A DNA stretch of 64,000 nucleotides from Nonomuraea wenchangensis (lineage in GTDB: Bacteria > Actinomycetota > Actinomycetes > Streptosporangiales > Streptosporangiaceae). Both the position numbers and the translations under genes were made by a program. Below, piece after piece: positions 35,697 through 43,717 of this stretch. Each line of letters opens with the position of its first letter. Position 1 is the first letter of the stretch. The notes under the pieces were generated by a model. The model saw only the letters and a list, made by a program, of their open reading frames with translations. It was not told where the DNA came from and did no database searches. The stretch covers positions 248,001-312,000 of the forward strand of contig NZ_FOHX01000005.1 in the NCBI RefSeq assembly GCF_900111685.1, written 5' to 3'.

Positions 35697-35737
35697 TCTG
35701 CCGTGATCCACCACTATGCGGCGAAGGAGACAAAGCT

Positions 35738-36628
35738 ATGCGTGTCGTCGTCACGGGGGCCCACGGAAAGGTGGGGCGGGCGGCCGTCCAGGCGTTGCTG
35801 GCGGCCGGTCACGAGGTGACCGCCTCCGATGTCACCCGTCCGGTCTGGGAACGGGGCGAGCCCGGCGCCCCTCACTACGTGCAGGCCGACCTGACGGACG
35901 CCGGTCAGGCGTTCGCCGTGGCGCGCGGGGCGGAGGCGGTGGTGCACGCGGCGGCCATTCCCGACCCCACGCACAATCCGCCGCACGTGGTGTTCCAGAA
36001 CAACGTCATGGCGACGTTCAACCTGGTCGAGGCGGCCGTACGGTTCGGCGTGACCCGGTTCGTCAACATCTCCAGCGAGACGGTGCCCGGGTTCTTCTTC
36101 GCCGAGCGGCCGTTCCTGCCGGACTACGTGCCGGTCGACGAGGAGCACCCGATCCGGCCGCAGGACCCGTACGCGCTGTCGAAGCACGTCGGCGAGCAGC
36201 TCATGGACGCGGCCGTGCGCCGCTCCGACCTCAGGTGCATCTCCCTGAGGCCGAGCTGGGTGCAGCACGAGGGCAACTACGAGCGCAACCTCGGCCCGCA
36301 GGTGCGCGACGTCAGCCAGGCCGGAGCAGGGCTGTGGAGCTACACCGACGCCTACGACCTGGCTGACGCGATCGTCCTGGCCGTGGAGTCCGACCTGCCG
36401 GGCCACGAGGTGTTCTACATCGCCGCCCCCGACAACGCGGGCGGGCACGACTTCGCGGCGGCGCTGCGCGAGCACGTGAGCGAGACGATCGAGCTTCGGC
36501 CGCTCGCCCGCACCGACGCCTCGGGCGTCTCCTGCGCCAAGGCGCACCGCCTGCTGGGCTGGACCCCGAAGCGGTCGTGGCGCGACTACCTGGACGAGAA
36601 CGGCCGCGCCCGCGTCCAGCGGGGCTGA
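35738..36628 (+). CDS. NAD-dependent epimerase/dehydratase
   Basis: 296 aa extended short-chain dehydrogenase. The N-terminal NAD motif is TGAHGKVGRAAV and the catalytic Tyr-Lys pair is in YALSKHVGE, with the serine region NISSETVPGFF upstream. The substrate could be a nucleotide sugar or an NDP-sugar-like metabolite; the family alone does not say. The ATG at 35738 has AAGGAG 8 nt upstream. It follows sbcC by 41 nt on the same strand, but no link with DNA repair is evident. Four bases separate its stop from the convergent methyltransferase. Confidence 0.9.
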   Translation: MRVVVTGAHGKVGRAAVQALLAAGHEVTASDVTRPVWERGEPGAPHYVQADLTDAGQAFAVARGAEAVVHAAAIPDPTHNPPHVVFQNNVMATFNLVEAAVRFGVTRFVNISSETVPGFFFAERPFLPDYVPVDEEHPIRPQDPYALSKHVGEQLMDAAVRRSDLRCISLRPSWVQHEGNYERNLGPQVRDVSQAGAGLWSYTDAYDLADAIVLAVESDLPGHEVFYIAAPDNAGGHDFAAALREHVSETIELRPLARTDASGVSCAKAHRLLGWTPKRSWRDYLDENGRARVQRG

Positions 36629-36632
36629 CGGC

Positions 36633-37472
36633 TCAGGCGGGGGTGGCGAGGACCAGGCGGCACAGGTCGACGCTGACCGGCGTGGCCGCCGTCCGCGCGG
36701 CCACCGCCGGGAGGTCGGGCTGGCGCACGTGCTCGACCACCCGCAGCCCGTGGCCGGCCAGCAGCGCGGTGACCGACTCGGGCGTGTGGAACGTCAGCCA
36801 GGGCTCGCCGCGCTCGGCGGCGGCGGGCAGGGCGTAGCCCGCCATCTCCTCGCTCAGCGCGTCCCGGGCTTCGGGCGGCAGGGCGTACTCCATGACGAGC
36901 TCCGAGCCGGGCGCGAACGCGGCGAACGCGGTGAGCGTGGCCGACACCGCCTCCGCCGTGAGATACATGCTCACCCCGAGCCAGCTCACGAAAGCGGGCC
37001 GGTCGAACGCGAATCCCGCCGCGCCGAGCCGGGAATTCAGGTCCTCCCTCTCGAAATCGACGCCGACGAACGTGAGAAATTCCGGCACCGAGATTCCGGC
37101 GTCGGCGAGGAGCCTTTTCTTCCATTCCTGGGTGGCCGGATGGTCCACTTCGAAGACCCGGATGCCGCCCCCGGCCTGCCGGTAGGCGAAGGTGTCGAGG
37201 CCCGCGCCGAGGCTGACGTACTGGGTGAGGCCGGAGCCGAGCAGGCGGTCCTCGGCGTGCCGGCTGCGGGCGGTGACCTGCGCGCGGGTGCCGGACAGGA
37301 TGAGATGGCCGCCGTGCAGGCGGTGGTAGCCGAGCAGTTCGCCGGCGCGCTCGCCGAGCAGCGGGGCGGCCAGACGGTCGGCGAAGATGTGCGGGGGTTC
37401 GTCGACCACGAGGTGGGCGGCGCGCGCGGCGGCGGCCATCATCGCGGTCTGGCTGGGTTTCTCGCTGAACAC
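36633..37472 (-). CDS. SAM-dependent methyltransferase (TIGR00027/LCMT-like)
   Basis: 279 aa. The SAM motif YVSLGAGLDTFAYR (about residues 85-98) followed by FEVDHPATQEWKK is the signature of the leucine-carboxyl-methyltransferase-like group that is expanded in mycobacteria and other actinomycetes. The substrate is unknown. The GTG at 37472 has TAATAT 6 nt upstream and TTGCAT 18 nt before that, a good leaderless promoter; this stretch is AT-rich relative to the surroundings. Confidence 0.85.
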   Translation of the reverse strand: MFSEKPSQTAMMAAAARAAHLVVDEPPHIFADRLAAPLLGERAGELLGYHRLHGGHLILSGTRAQVTARSRHAEDRLLGSGLTQYVSLGAGLDTFAYRQAGGGIRVFEVDHPATQEWKKRLLADAGISVPEFLTFVGVDFEREDLNSRLGAAGFAFDRPAFVSWLGVSMYLTAEAVSATLTAFAAFAPGSELVMEYALPPEARDALSEEMAGYALPAAAERGEPWLTFHTPESVTALLAGHGLRVVEHVRQPDLPAVAARTAATPVSVDLCRLVLATPA

Positions 37473-37478
37473 GCGGCG

Positions 37479-37508
37479 ATATTAGCCACGGCATTTATGG
37501 GAATGCAA
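37479..37508 (-). promoter_or_regulatory. promoter of the methyltransferase gene
   Basis: On the minus strand: -35 TTGCAT (37503-37508), 18-nt spacer, -10 TAATAT (37479-37484), then 6 nt to the GTG at 37472. It is the most canonical sigma-70-type leaderless promoter in the window. Confidence 0.65.
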
Positions 37509-37566
37509 ACAGCATAACACATGAAAGTCAATTTGCGATAACAAGAGAAAACCCGAATGGGAGCGT

Positions 37567-38202
37567 TCAGTCGAGGCCGGTGAGCAGTTCGGGGAGGCCG
37601 GCCGGGTCGTGGAACAGGTGGGTGGCGCCCGCGCCGGTCAGGCGGGTGGCCGGGTGGAGGCCGCCCGCGTACGCCAGGCACCGCATGCCCGCGCTCACCG
37701 CCGCCATCACCCCGAACGGGCTGTCCTCCACCACGACGCACCGCTCGGGATCGGCCCCCATCGTGGCGGCGGCGTGCAGGAACAGGTCGGGCGCCGGCTT
37801 GCCCCGCGTGACGTCCTCGGCGCTGAACACCCGGCCCGAGAACCGCTCGGCCAGGCCGGTGATCTCCAGGCTGCGGCGGATGTTCCGGTGGCGGCCGTTG
37901 GAGGCCACGCAGCTCGGCAGGTCGAGCCGGTCGAGCGCCGCCTCGATGCCCGCGATGACGCGGAGTTCGGCCTTGATCGCGGCCTCGTACTCGGCGTCGA
38001 GCCGCTCACGCCAGCCGGGCGGGGTCTCGCCGACCTGCTCGGCCCAGAACTCGTTGGTGCAGCCCACGAAGAGCTCGGTGTACTCCGCCTCGTCGATCGA
38101 CCAGCCCAGGCGTCGTAGCGCGGCGGTGCCCACGCGGACCGAGATGGGCTCGCTGTCCACCAATGTCCCGTCGCAGTCGAAGATGACCAGTTCGACACCC
38201 AA
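37567..38202 (-). CDS. HAD-superfamily phosphatase (beta-phosphoglucomutase-like)
   Basis: 211 aa HAD-IA protein. Motifs: DCDGTLVDSEP (nucleophile and general acid), SNGRHRN, GKPAPDLFL with the lysine, and VVEDSPFGVMAA. The cap resembles beta-phosphoglucomutases and 6-phosphogluconate phosphatases. A TTG start at 38202 with GGAGG about 9 nt upstream is the only reasonable start that retains the first strand. Between this gene and the methyltransferase is 94 nt of AT-rich intergenic DNA with no coding potential. Confidence 0.85.
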   Translation of the reverse strand: MGVELVIFDCDGTLVDSEPISVRVGTAALRRLGWSIDEAEYTELFVGCTNEFWAEQVGETPPGWRERLDAEYEAAIKAELRVIAGIEAALDRLDLPSCVASNGRHRNIRRSLEITGLAERFSGRVFSAEDVTRGKPAPDLFLHAAATMGADPERCVVVEDSPFGVMAAVSAGMRCLAYAGGLHPATRLTGAGATHLFHDPAGLPELLTGLD

Positions 38203-38298
38203 CGCGCCTTACCTCCCCTTGGTTTTCGGTTCCGACCCTATCCGGAGGTACCGTTGACCGGTCGTTTTACCGCACGTCAGACCGCGGAGTGAGCCCCC

Positions 38299-39591
38299 AT
38301 GAAGACGACCCCCCGGCCGGACACGGCCGCCCCCAGCCGGTCCAGGATCGCGGTCGCCAGCCTCGCCGGCACCGCGATCGAGTTCTACGACTTCTACATC
38401 TACGGCACCGCCGCCGCCCTGGTGCTCAACACGGCGTTCTTCCCCGAGATGGACCGGATGGCGGGCACCCTGGCCTCCTTCTCGACGTTCGCGGTGGCGT
38501 TCGTGTCGCGGCCGCTCGGCTCGGCCGTGTTCGGTCACTGGGGCGACCGCATCGGCCGCAAGTCCATGCTCGTCGTGTCGCTGCTGGTGATGGGCCTGTC
38601 CACGGTGCTGATCGGGCTGCTGCCCGGCTACGCCGCCATCGGCGTCGCCGCGCCCGCGCTGCTGGTGCTGCTGCGCTTCGCCCAGGGCATCGGCCTCGGC
38701 GGCGAGTGGGGCGGCGCCGCGCTGCTCGCCACCGAGCACGCGCCGCCCGGCAAACGCGGCCTGTACGCGATGTTCCCGCAGCTCGGGCCGTCGGTGGGGT
38801 TCGTGGTGGCCAACGGGCTCTTCCTCGTGCTCGGCGAGGTGCTGAGCGAGGAACAGTTCGACGGGTGGGGGTGGCGGCTGCCGTTCGTGGCCAGCCTGCT
38901 GCTGGTGATCGTCGGCCTGTACGTCCGGCTCAAGATCTCCGAGACGCCGGTCTTCCAGGCCGCGATGGACGAGCGGCGCATCGCCAGGGTGCCGTTCGCC
39001 GGTCTCATGCGGCACCAGTGGCGGCGGGTGCTGCTCGGCGCCGGGGCGATGACGGTGGCGTACACGCTGTTCTACACCGCCACCACCTACTGCCTGTCGT
39101 ACGGCACCGGCACGCTGGAGATCCCGCGCACCACCATGCTCGGCCTCACCATGGTCGGCGTCGTCTTCATGGCGGCGGGGACGGTCGCCTCCTCCATGGT
39201 GTCCGACCGCCTGGGCCGCCGGCGCACGCTGCTCGCCGGGTGCGGGCTGGCGATCGCGTGGGGGCTGGTGATGTTCCCGCTGATGGAGACCCGGTCGGTG
39301 GTCCTCGTCGGTGTGGCGCTGGCGGGCGCGCTCGGCCTCATGGGGCTGGTCTTCGGCCCGATGGGTGCCTATCTGCCGGAGTTGTTCCGTACCGAATACC
39401 GCTACAGCGGCGCCTCCGTCGCCTACAGCCTCGGCGGCGTGCTCGGCGGCGCGGTGCCGCCGCTGGTCGCGACCGGCATGCAGGCCGGCGGGCTCGGGGC
39501 GACGGCGGTCGGGGCGTACGTCTCCGCGATGGCCCTGCTGAGCCTGCTCTGCCTGCTCGCCCTGCCGGAGACCGGCGACCGGACCCTGTGA
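38299..39591 (+). CDS. MHS-family metabolite:H+ symporter (MFS)
   Basis: 430 aa, 12 predicted helices. The metabolite:H+ symporter signature is in helix 1 (GTAIEFYDFYIYGTAAALV) and motif A follows helix 2 (GHWGDRIGRKSMLVV). The family takes up organic acids such as citrate, ketoglutarate, proline/betaine or shikimate. A weak GGAG lies 9 nt before the ATG. TTGACC at about 38254 is a candidate -35. Seventy-six nt downstream begins an NDH-2-like flavoprotein with a separate ECF-type promoter. Confidence 0.9.
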   Translation: MKTTPRPDTAAPSRSRIAVASLAGTAIEFYDFYIYGTAAALVLNTAFFPEMDRMAGTLASFSTFAVAFVSRPLGSAVFGHWGDRIGRKSMLVVSLLVMGLSTVLIGLLPGYAAIGVAAPALLVLLRFAQGIGLGGEWGGAALLATEHAPPGKRGLYAMFPQLGPSVGFVVANGLFLVLGEVLSEEQFDGWGWRLPFVASLLLVIVGLYVRLKISETPVFQAAMDERRIARVPFAGLMRHQWRRVLLGAGAMTVAYTLFYTATTYCLSYGTGTLEIPRTTMLGLTMVGVVFMAAGTVASSMVSDRLGRRRTLLAGCGLAIAWGLVMFPLMETRSVVLVGVALAGALGLMGLVFGPMGAYLPELFRTEYRYSGASVAYSLGGVLGGAVPPLVATGMQAGGLGATAVGAYVSAMALLSLLCLLALPETGDRTL

Positions 39592-39608
39592 GTTCTCCGC
39601 GCCGGAGT

Positions 39609-39635
39609 TGTCACATCCGGCGGCGCTGTCCCGTC
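39609..39635 (+). promoter_or_regulatory. ECF41-type promoter before the flavoprotein gene
   Basis: TGTCACA (39609-39615), exactly 16 nt, then CGTC (39632-39635). This is the published consensus for promoters read by ECF41 sigma factors (SigJ type), whose targets are typically single oxidoreductases, carboxymuconolactone decarboxylases or epimerases. The GTG start is 33 nt downstream. No ECF41 gene is in the window, so it would act in trans. Confidence 0.6.
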
Positions 39636-39667
39636 CTCATGGTGAGACCCGAGAGGAGCTGGGGACA

Positions 39668-40981
39668 GTGAGCAAGCACATCCTGATCGTCGGCGGCGGA
39701 TATGTCGGCTTTTACACCGCTCTGGGGCTGCGCAAGCTGATCCGTACGGGAGAGGCGAGTGTCACCGTCGTGGACCCGCGCGGCTACATGACCTATCAGC
39801 CCTTCCTTGCCGAGGCGGCCGGCGGCGCGGTCGAGCCGCGCCACGTCGTCGCCCCGCTCGCCCCGGCGCTGCCCGGCGCGCGCGTGCTGACCGGTCACGT
39901 CACCCGCGTGGACCACGCGGCCCGCACCGCCGAGTTCCAGCCGGTCCAGGGGCCGGCCAGGACCCTCACGTACGACATCCTCGTGATGGCGGCCGGCTCG
40001 GTCACCCGCCTGCTGCCCATCCCCGGCCTGGCCGAGCACGCCGTCGGCTTCAAGACCGTCGGCGAGGCCGTGCACCTGCGCAACCGCGTACTCGCCCAGC
40101 TCGCCGCGGCCGTCTCGACCGACGACGAGCAGGTACGCCGCCGTGCGCTGACGTTCGTGGTGGTCGGCGGCGGGTTCTCGGGCGTGGAGGCGCTGGCCGA
40201 GATGCAGGGCCTGGCCGACGAGGCCGTCCGGCACCACGCGGGCGTCGAGCCCGCCGACCTGAGCTGGACCCTGGTCGAGGCCGGCGAGCGCATCCTGCCC
40301 GAGCTGGACGCCGCACTCGGCCGATGGACCGCCGGCGCGCTGCGCGCCCGCGGCGTGGACGTCCGCGTCGGCGTCCGGCTGGTCTCGGCCGAGGGCGGCG
40401 TCGCCGAGCTGAGCGACGGCACCCGCCTGGACGCCGGCACGCTCGTCTGGGCCGCCGGCGGCCGGCCGAACCCCCTCGCCGCGGCCGCCGGCCTGCCCGT
40501 GGACCGGATCGGGCGGATCGTCGCCACCGAACACCTGACGGTGGCCGGGGTGCCGGACGCGTTCGCGGCCGGCGACGGGGCCGCGGTGCCCGATCTGACC
40601 CGCCCCGGCGAGTTCACCGCTCCCAACGCCCAGCACGCGGTCCGCCAGGCCAAGCTGCTCGCCCGCAACGTGGTGGCGCACGTGCGCGGGCGGCGGCTGC
40701 GGGCGTACCGGCACGCCTACCTCGGCTCGGTCGCCGGGCTCGGGCACCATCAGGGCGTGGCCCAGGTCTACCGGCTGCGGCTGACCGGGTTCCTCGGCTG
40801 GCTGGCGCACCGGGCGTACCACCTGGCGTGGGTGCCGACGTTCGGCAACAAGGCCCGGGTGCTGACGGACTGGACGCTGTCGGCGATCTTCCGCAGGGAG
40901 ACCGTACCGCTCCAGGCGATCGAGCACGCCGACGCCGACTTCCGCGCCGCCGCCGCTCTCGACCCGCCCCGGGCGGCCTGA
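39668..40981 (+). CDS. NAD(P)/FAD-dependent oxidoreductase (type II NADH dehydrogenase-like)
   Basis: 437 aa. FAD dinucleotide-binding GGGYVGFYTAL at the N-terminus, NAD-binding VVVGGGFSGVEALAEM in the middle, and the terminal FAD motif FAAGDGAAVP are present, as in type II NADH dehydrogenases. Two C-terminal hydrophobic segments (LTGFLGWLAHRAYHLAWV) could bind it to the membrane. It would pass electrons from NADH to quinone without proton pumping, or serve a redox role. GTG 39668 is preceded by GGAG and GGGG stretches. The upstream ECF41-type element suggests stress-induced control. Confidence 0.87.
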   Translation: MSKHILIVGGGYVGFYTALGLRKLIRTGEASVTVVDPRGYMTYQPFLAEAAGGAVEPRHVVAPLAPALPGARVLTGHVTRVDHAARTAEFQPVQGPARTLTYDILVMAAGSVTRLLPIPGLAEHAVGFKTVGEAVHLRNRVLAQLAAAVSTDDEQVRRRALTFVVVGGGFSGVEALAEMQGLADEAVRHHAGVEPADLSWTLVEAGERILPELDAALGRWTAGALRARGVDVRVGVRLVSAEGGVAELSDGTRLDAGTLVWAAGGRPNPLAAAAGLPVDRIGRIVATEHLTVAGVPDAFAAGDGAAVPDLTRPGEFTAPNAQHAVRQAKLLARNVVAHVRGRRLRAYRHAYLGSVAGLGHHQGVAQVYRLRLTGFLGWLAHRAYHLAWVPTFGNKARVLTDWTLSAIFRRETVPLQAIEHADADFRAAAALDPPRAA

Positions 40982-40989
40982 GAGCCGCT

Positions 40990-42213
40990 CTACTCCGCCA
41001 GGCCGGGGAAGAGCAGGGACAGCTCGCGCGGATGGGCGGCGATCAGGCGGAGCTCGTCGTCCGTGAGCGGCTTGCCGGTCATCGCGTTGCAGAGCTGGAC
41101 CAGGCGGAACGCCAGCTCCTCGTCCCCGGCGGCCACCTCGGCGCCGAGTCCGTCCATGACGTGCCGGAAGCCGGCCTTGCCGCCGTACTCGCCGGTCAGG
41201 ACCACCCGGCCGGAGCGGGCGTGCCAGTCCTGCGGGAACGGGCCGAGCGTCGCCTCGTCGTACAGCTCATAGTTGCCGTGGTCCTTCAGCGCGCCGTCGG
41301 CGTGGATGCCCGACTCGTGCGCGAAGGCGTTCCGGCCCGCCCCGACCTGGTTGTACGGCAGCGGCTGCCCGAACGCGTACGACGCCCACAGCGCGAAACG
41401 CCGCGCCCACGACAGGTCCAGGGGATCGCCGATCTCGGCGTCCAGGCCGAAACCGTGCCGGAAGGCCAGGATGGTGGAGAGCAGGTCGGCGTTGCCGGAA
41501 CGCTCGCCGATGCCGTTCACGCAGGTGTTGATCCAGGCGTCCTGGCCGGCGTCGAGATCGCCGAGCGCGCCGGAGACCGAGTTGGCCACCGCCAGGCCGA
41601 GATCGTTGTGGCAGTGCGTCTCGACGGGCATCGCCGTGGCGGCGGCGAGCTTGGCGAAGCGCTCGCGGATCCGGTCCGGCGTGTCGCCGCCGATCGTGTC
41701 GCAGTAGCGCACCCGGTCGGCACCCGCCTCCTTCGCCGCCAGCGCGAACTCCAGCAGGAAGGCGTCGTCCGTACGCGAACCGTCCTCCGCGTTCACCCCC
41801 ACGGTCAGCGCGCCCGCGCCCTTGGCCGCCCGCACCGCGGCGGTCATCTCCCTGATGATCGCCTCCCGGTCCAGCCGGCCGCGGAACTTGTTCTGGATCA
41901 TGTAGTCGGACGTCGAGATGGACAGGTTGTAGTGCTTCAGTCCGAGCGGCGCGGCCCGCTCCACGTCCTGCGGCACGCCCCGGCACCAGCCGGACAGCCG
42001 CAGCTCCCCGAACGCGCCGGCCTCGGCGAGCGCGAGCTGCGCCCGTACGTACGGGACCTCGTGGAACAGGAACGGGAAACCGATCTCGGACTGCGCCACC
42101 CCGAGCTTGGCCAGATAGAAGTTGACCATGGTCTTGCCGAACTTCGACAGGCCGGTACGCGCGGTCTGCACGCCGTCCCGGTTGGTCACGTCGAGGAAGT
42201 GAACTTTGGGCAT
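40990..42213 (-). CDS. DRE-TIM acyltransferase, Re-citrate synthase-like
   Basis: 407 aa HMG-CoA-lyase-like TIM barrel of the isopropylmalate/homocitrate synthase group. Signatures: DVTNRDGVQTAR at the N-terminus, VETHCHNDLGLAVANS with the metal-binding histidines, and VNGIGERSGNADL. The extended pattern (SISTSDYMIQNKF, NAFAHESGIHADGALKD, NYELYD) is the one I associate with the Re-face citrate synthase of Clostridium kluyveri, so it probably makes citrate or a homologue from oxaloacetate-like acids. ATG 42213 has only a weak ribosome site. It is divergent from the HTH-citrate synthase. Confidence 0.8.
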   Translation of the reverse strand: MPKVHFLDVTNRDGVQTARTGLSKFGKTMVNFYLAKLGVAQSEIGFPFLFHEVPYVRAQLALAEAGAFGELRLSGWCRGVPQDVERAAPLGLKHYNLSISTSDYMIQNKFRGRLDREAIIREMTAAVRAAKGAGALTVGVNAEDGSRTDDAFLLEFALAAKEAGADRVRYCDTIGGDTPDRIRERFAKLAAATAMPVETHCHNDLGLAVANSVSGALGDLDAGQDAWINTCVNGIGERSGNADLLSTILAFRHGFGLDAEIGDPLDLSWARRFALWASYAFGQPLPYNQVGAGRNAFAHESGIHADGALKDHGNYELYDEATLGPFPQDWHARSGRVVLTGEYGGKAGFRHVMDGLGAEVAAGDEELAFRLVQLCNAMTGKPLTDDELRLIAAHPRELSLLFPGLAE

Positions 42214-42220
42214 GCGCTCA

Positions 42221-42256
42221 CGTTGACATGCTCGCTCAACGTGGATCAATATTGAT
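42221..42256. promoter_or_regulatory. palindromes between the two divergent citrate-synthase-type genes
   Basis: CGTTGA-N9-TCAACG (42221-42241) and the perfect palindrome ATCAATATTGAT (42245-42256) lie in the 73-nt gap. TTGACA (42223-42228) with CAATAT 18 nt further on is a candidate plus-strand promoter overlapping both. The HTH domain fused to the citrate synthase is a plausible binder. Confidence 0.55.
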
Positions 42257-42286
42257 TTTCGTCAATGTGGAGGCGGGAAGGGCCCG

Positions 42287-43717
42287 ATGGAGTGGATCGA
42301 CGCGGCCACGGCCGCCGAACGGCTCGGGGTGAAACCGGCCACTCTGTACGCGTACGTGAGCAGGGGAGTGCTGCAGCGGCGGCACGCCGACGACGGGCGG
42401 CGCAGCCTCTTCTCCGCCGACGAGGTCGAACGCCTCGCCCGCCGCGGCCGGCCGCGCAACCAGCCGCCGGAGCTGGTCATCGAGTCGGCGGTGACGGCGC
42501 TCGGCGTGGACCGGCCGTACTATCGCGGGGCCGACGCCCTGGAGCTGGCCAGAACACAATCCTTGGAAACCGTCGCCACCTGGCTCTGGACCCCCACCCC
42601 GACCTTCGCCCCCGCGTCCGCGCCCGCCCCCGCGTCCGCGCCCGCCCCCGCGTCCGCGCCCGCCCCCGCGTCCGCGCCCGCCCCCGCCCCCGCGTCCGCG
42701 CCCGCCCCCGCGTCCGCGCCCGTCCCCGCGCCGGGCCCCCTCGCCCCCGCCTCCCGCTCCGGTACCCCCGCCCCCGCCGCCCTTTCCGGCCCCTCTGACC
42801 CTGCCGCCCTTTCCCACCCTTCTGACCCCGACGCTCAGGTAGGTGGCGCGGACGACGGGCCGTGGCGGTGCGAGGAGGCGGCGTTGCGGGCGGCCGTGGC
42901 GGCGCAGCGGGGCCTGCCCGCCGACCTCCTCCCGCTCGACCGCCTCCAGGTGATCACCACGGTCCTCGGCGCGTCCGACTCGCTGCGTTTCCACCTCGAC
43001 CGCACCTCGGTCGCCGCCACCGGCCGCCGCCTCATCGCCGGCATGGTGGACGCCCTCCCCGAGCTGAGCGAGCCCGCCGGCGAGTCGATCGCCGCCCGGC
43101 TCTGGTCCCGCCTGTGCCCGCACCCCGCCACACCCGCCCTGCTCGACGCGCTGCGGGCCGCGCTGGTCCTGCTCGCCGACCACGAACTGGCCGCCTCCAC
43201 CCTGGCCGCCAGGGTCGCCGCCTCCGCCAAGGCCGACCCGTACGCGGTGGTGCTGACCGGCCTCGGCGTGCTGGGCGGCCCGCTGCACGGAGGCGCGGCC
43301 TACGGGGCCGAACGGCTGCTGCGCGAGGTCACGGAGCCGGGCCTGGCCGCCCGCGCCGTAGCCGAGCGGGTCCGGCGCGGCGAGCGTGTCCCCGGCTTCG
43401 GCCACAGCGTCTACAAGAACGGCGACGGCCGCGGCGCCCTCCTGCTCGACCTGGTCGAACGGGCCACCCCCGGCCACGACCGGATCGCCGCGGGCACGGC
43501 GCTGGCCGCCGAGATGCGCCGGCGCCAGCTCCCCGAACGCAACATCGACTTCGCCCTCGCCGTCCTCACCGCCGTCGCCGGCATGACCTCCGGAGCCGGC
43601 GAGGCGATCTTCGCGGTCGCGCGCGTGACCGGCTGGCTGGCGCACGCCATGGAGGAGTACGAGCGCGGCTCACTCCTCCGCCTGCGCGCCTCCTACACCG
43701 GCCCGCCGATCAGGTAG
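42287..43717 (+). CDS. citrate synthase with N-terminal helix-turn-helix domain
   Basis: 476 aa. Residues 1-60 form an excisionase/MerR-like helix-turn-helix (DAATAAERLGVKPATLYAYV). A Pro/Ala/Ser linker of near-identical repeats follows (about 107-150). The citrate synthase domain is complete: catalytic histidine in LGGPLHGGAA, histidine in GFGHSVYKNGDGRG and aspartate in NIDFALAVL, so it should condense acetyl-CoA with oxaloacetate. GGAGG and GGAAGG precede ATG 42287. A DNA-binding enzyme next to a divergent promoter suggests a metabolite-sensing autoregulator. It overlaps the convergent SMC-like gene by 8 nt. Confidence 0.88.
   Translation: MEWIDAATAAERLGVKPATLYAYVSRGVLQRRHADDGRRSLFSADEVERLARRGRPRNQPPELVIESAVTALGVDRPYYRGADALELARTQSLETVATWLWTPTPTFAPASAPAPASAPAPASAPAPASAPAPAPASAPAPASAPVPAPGPLAPASRSGTPAPAALSGPSDPAALSHPSDPDAQVGGADDGPWRCEEAALRAAVAAQRGLPADLLPLDRLQVITTVLGASDSLRFHLDRTSVAATGRRLIAGMVDALPELSEPAGESIAARLWSRLCPHPATPALLDALRAALVLLADHELAASTLAARVAASAKADPYAVVLTGLGVLGGPLHGGAAYGAERLLREVTEPGLAARAVAERVRRGERVPGFGHSVYKNGDGRGALLLDLVERATPGHDRIAAGTALAAEMRRRQLPERNIDFALAVLTAVAGMTSGAGEAIFAVARVTGWLAHAMEEYERGSLLRLRASYTGPPIR
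42611..42724 (+). repeat. 18-bp tandem repeats in the HTH-citrate synthase linker
   Basis: Six 18-bp units (consensus CCCGCGTCCGCGCCCGCC) run from 42611 to 42724 with one extra 6-bp partial unit at 42683-42688. They encode Pro-Ala-Ser-Ala-Pro-Ala and are near-identical at the DNA level, indicating recent expansion. Confidence 0.85.

Noticed and set aside
32252-35714. Overlapping long frames within sbcC, including a frame of over 1100 codons on the minus strand
   Set aside because: Only the plus frame has Walker A, CxxC hook, LSGGESF and Walker B in order.
42211-42249. Upstream TTG start for the DRE-TIM enzyme
   Set aside because: It would place the N-terminus inside the palindromic promoter region; ATG 42213 begins with the family's MPKVHFLDVTNRDG.
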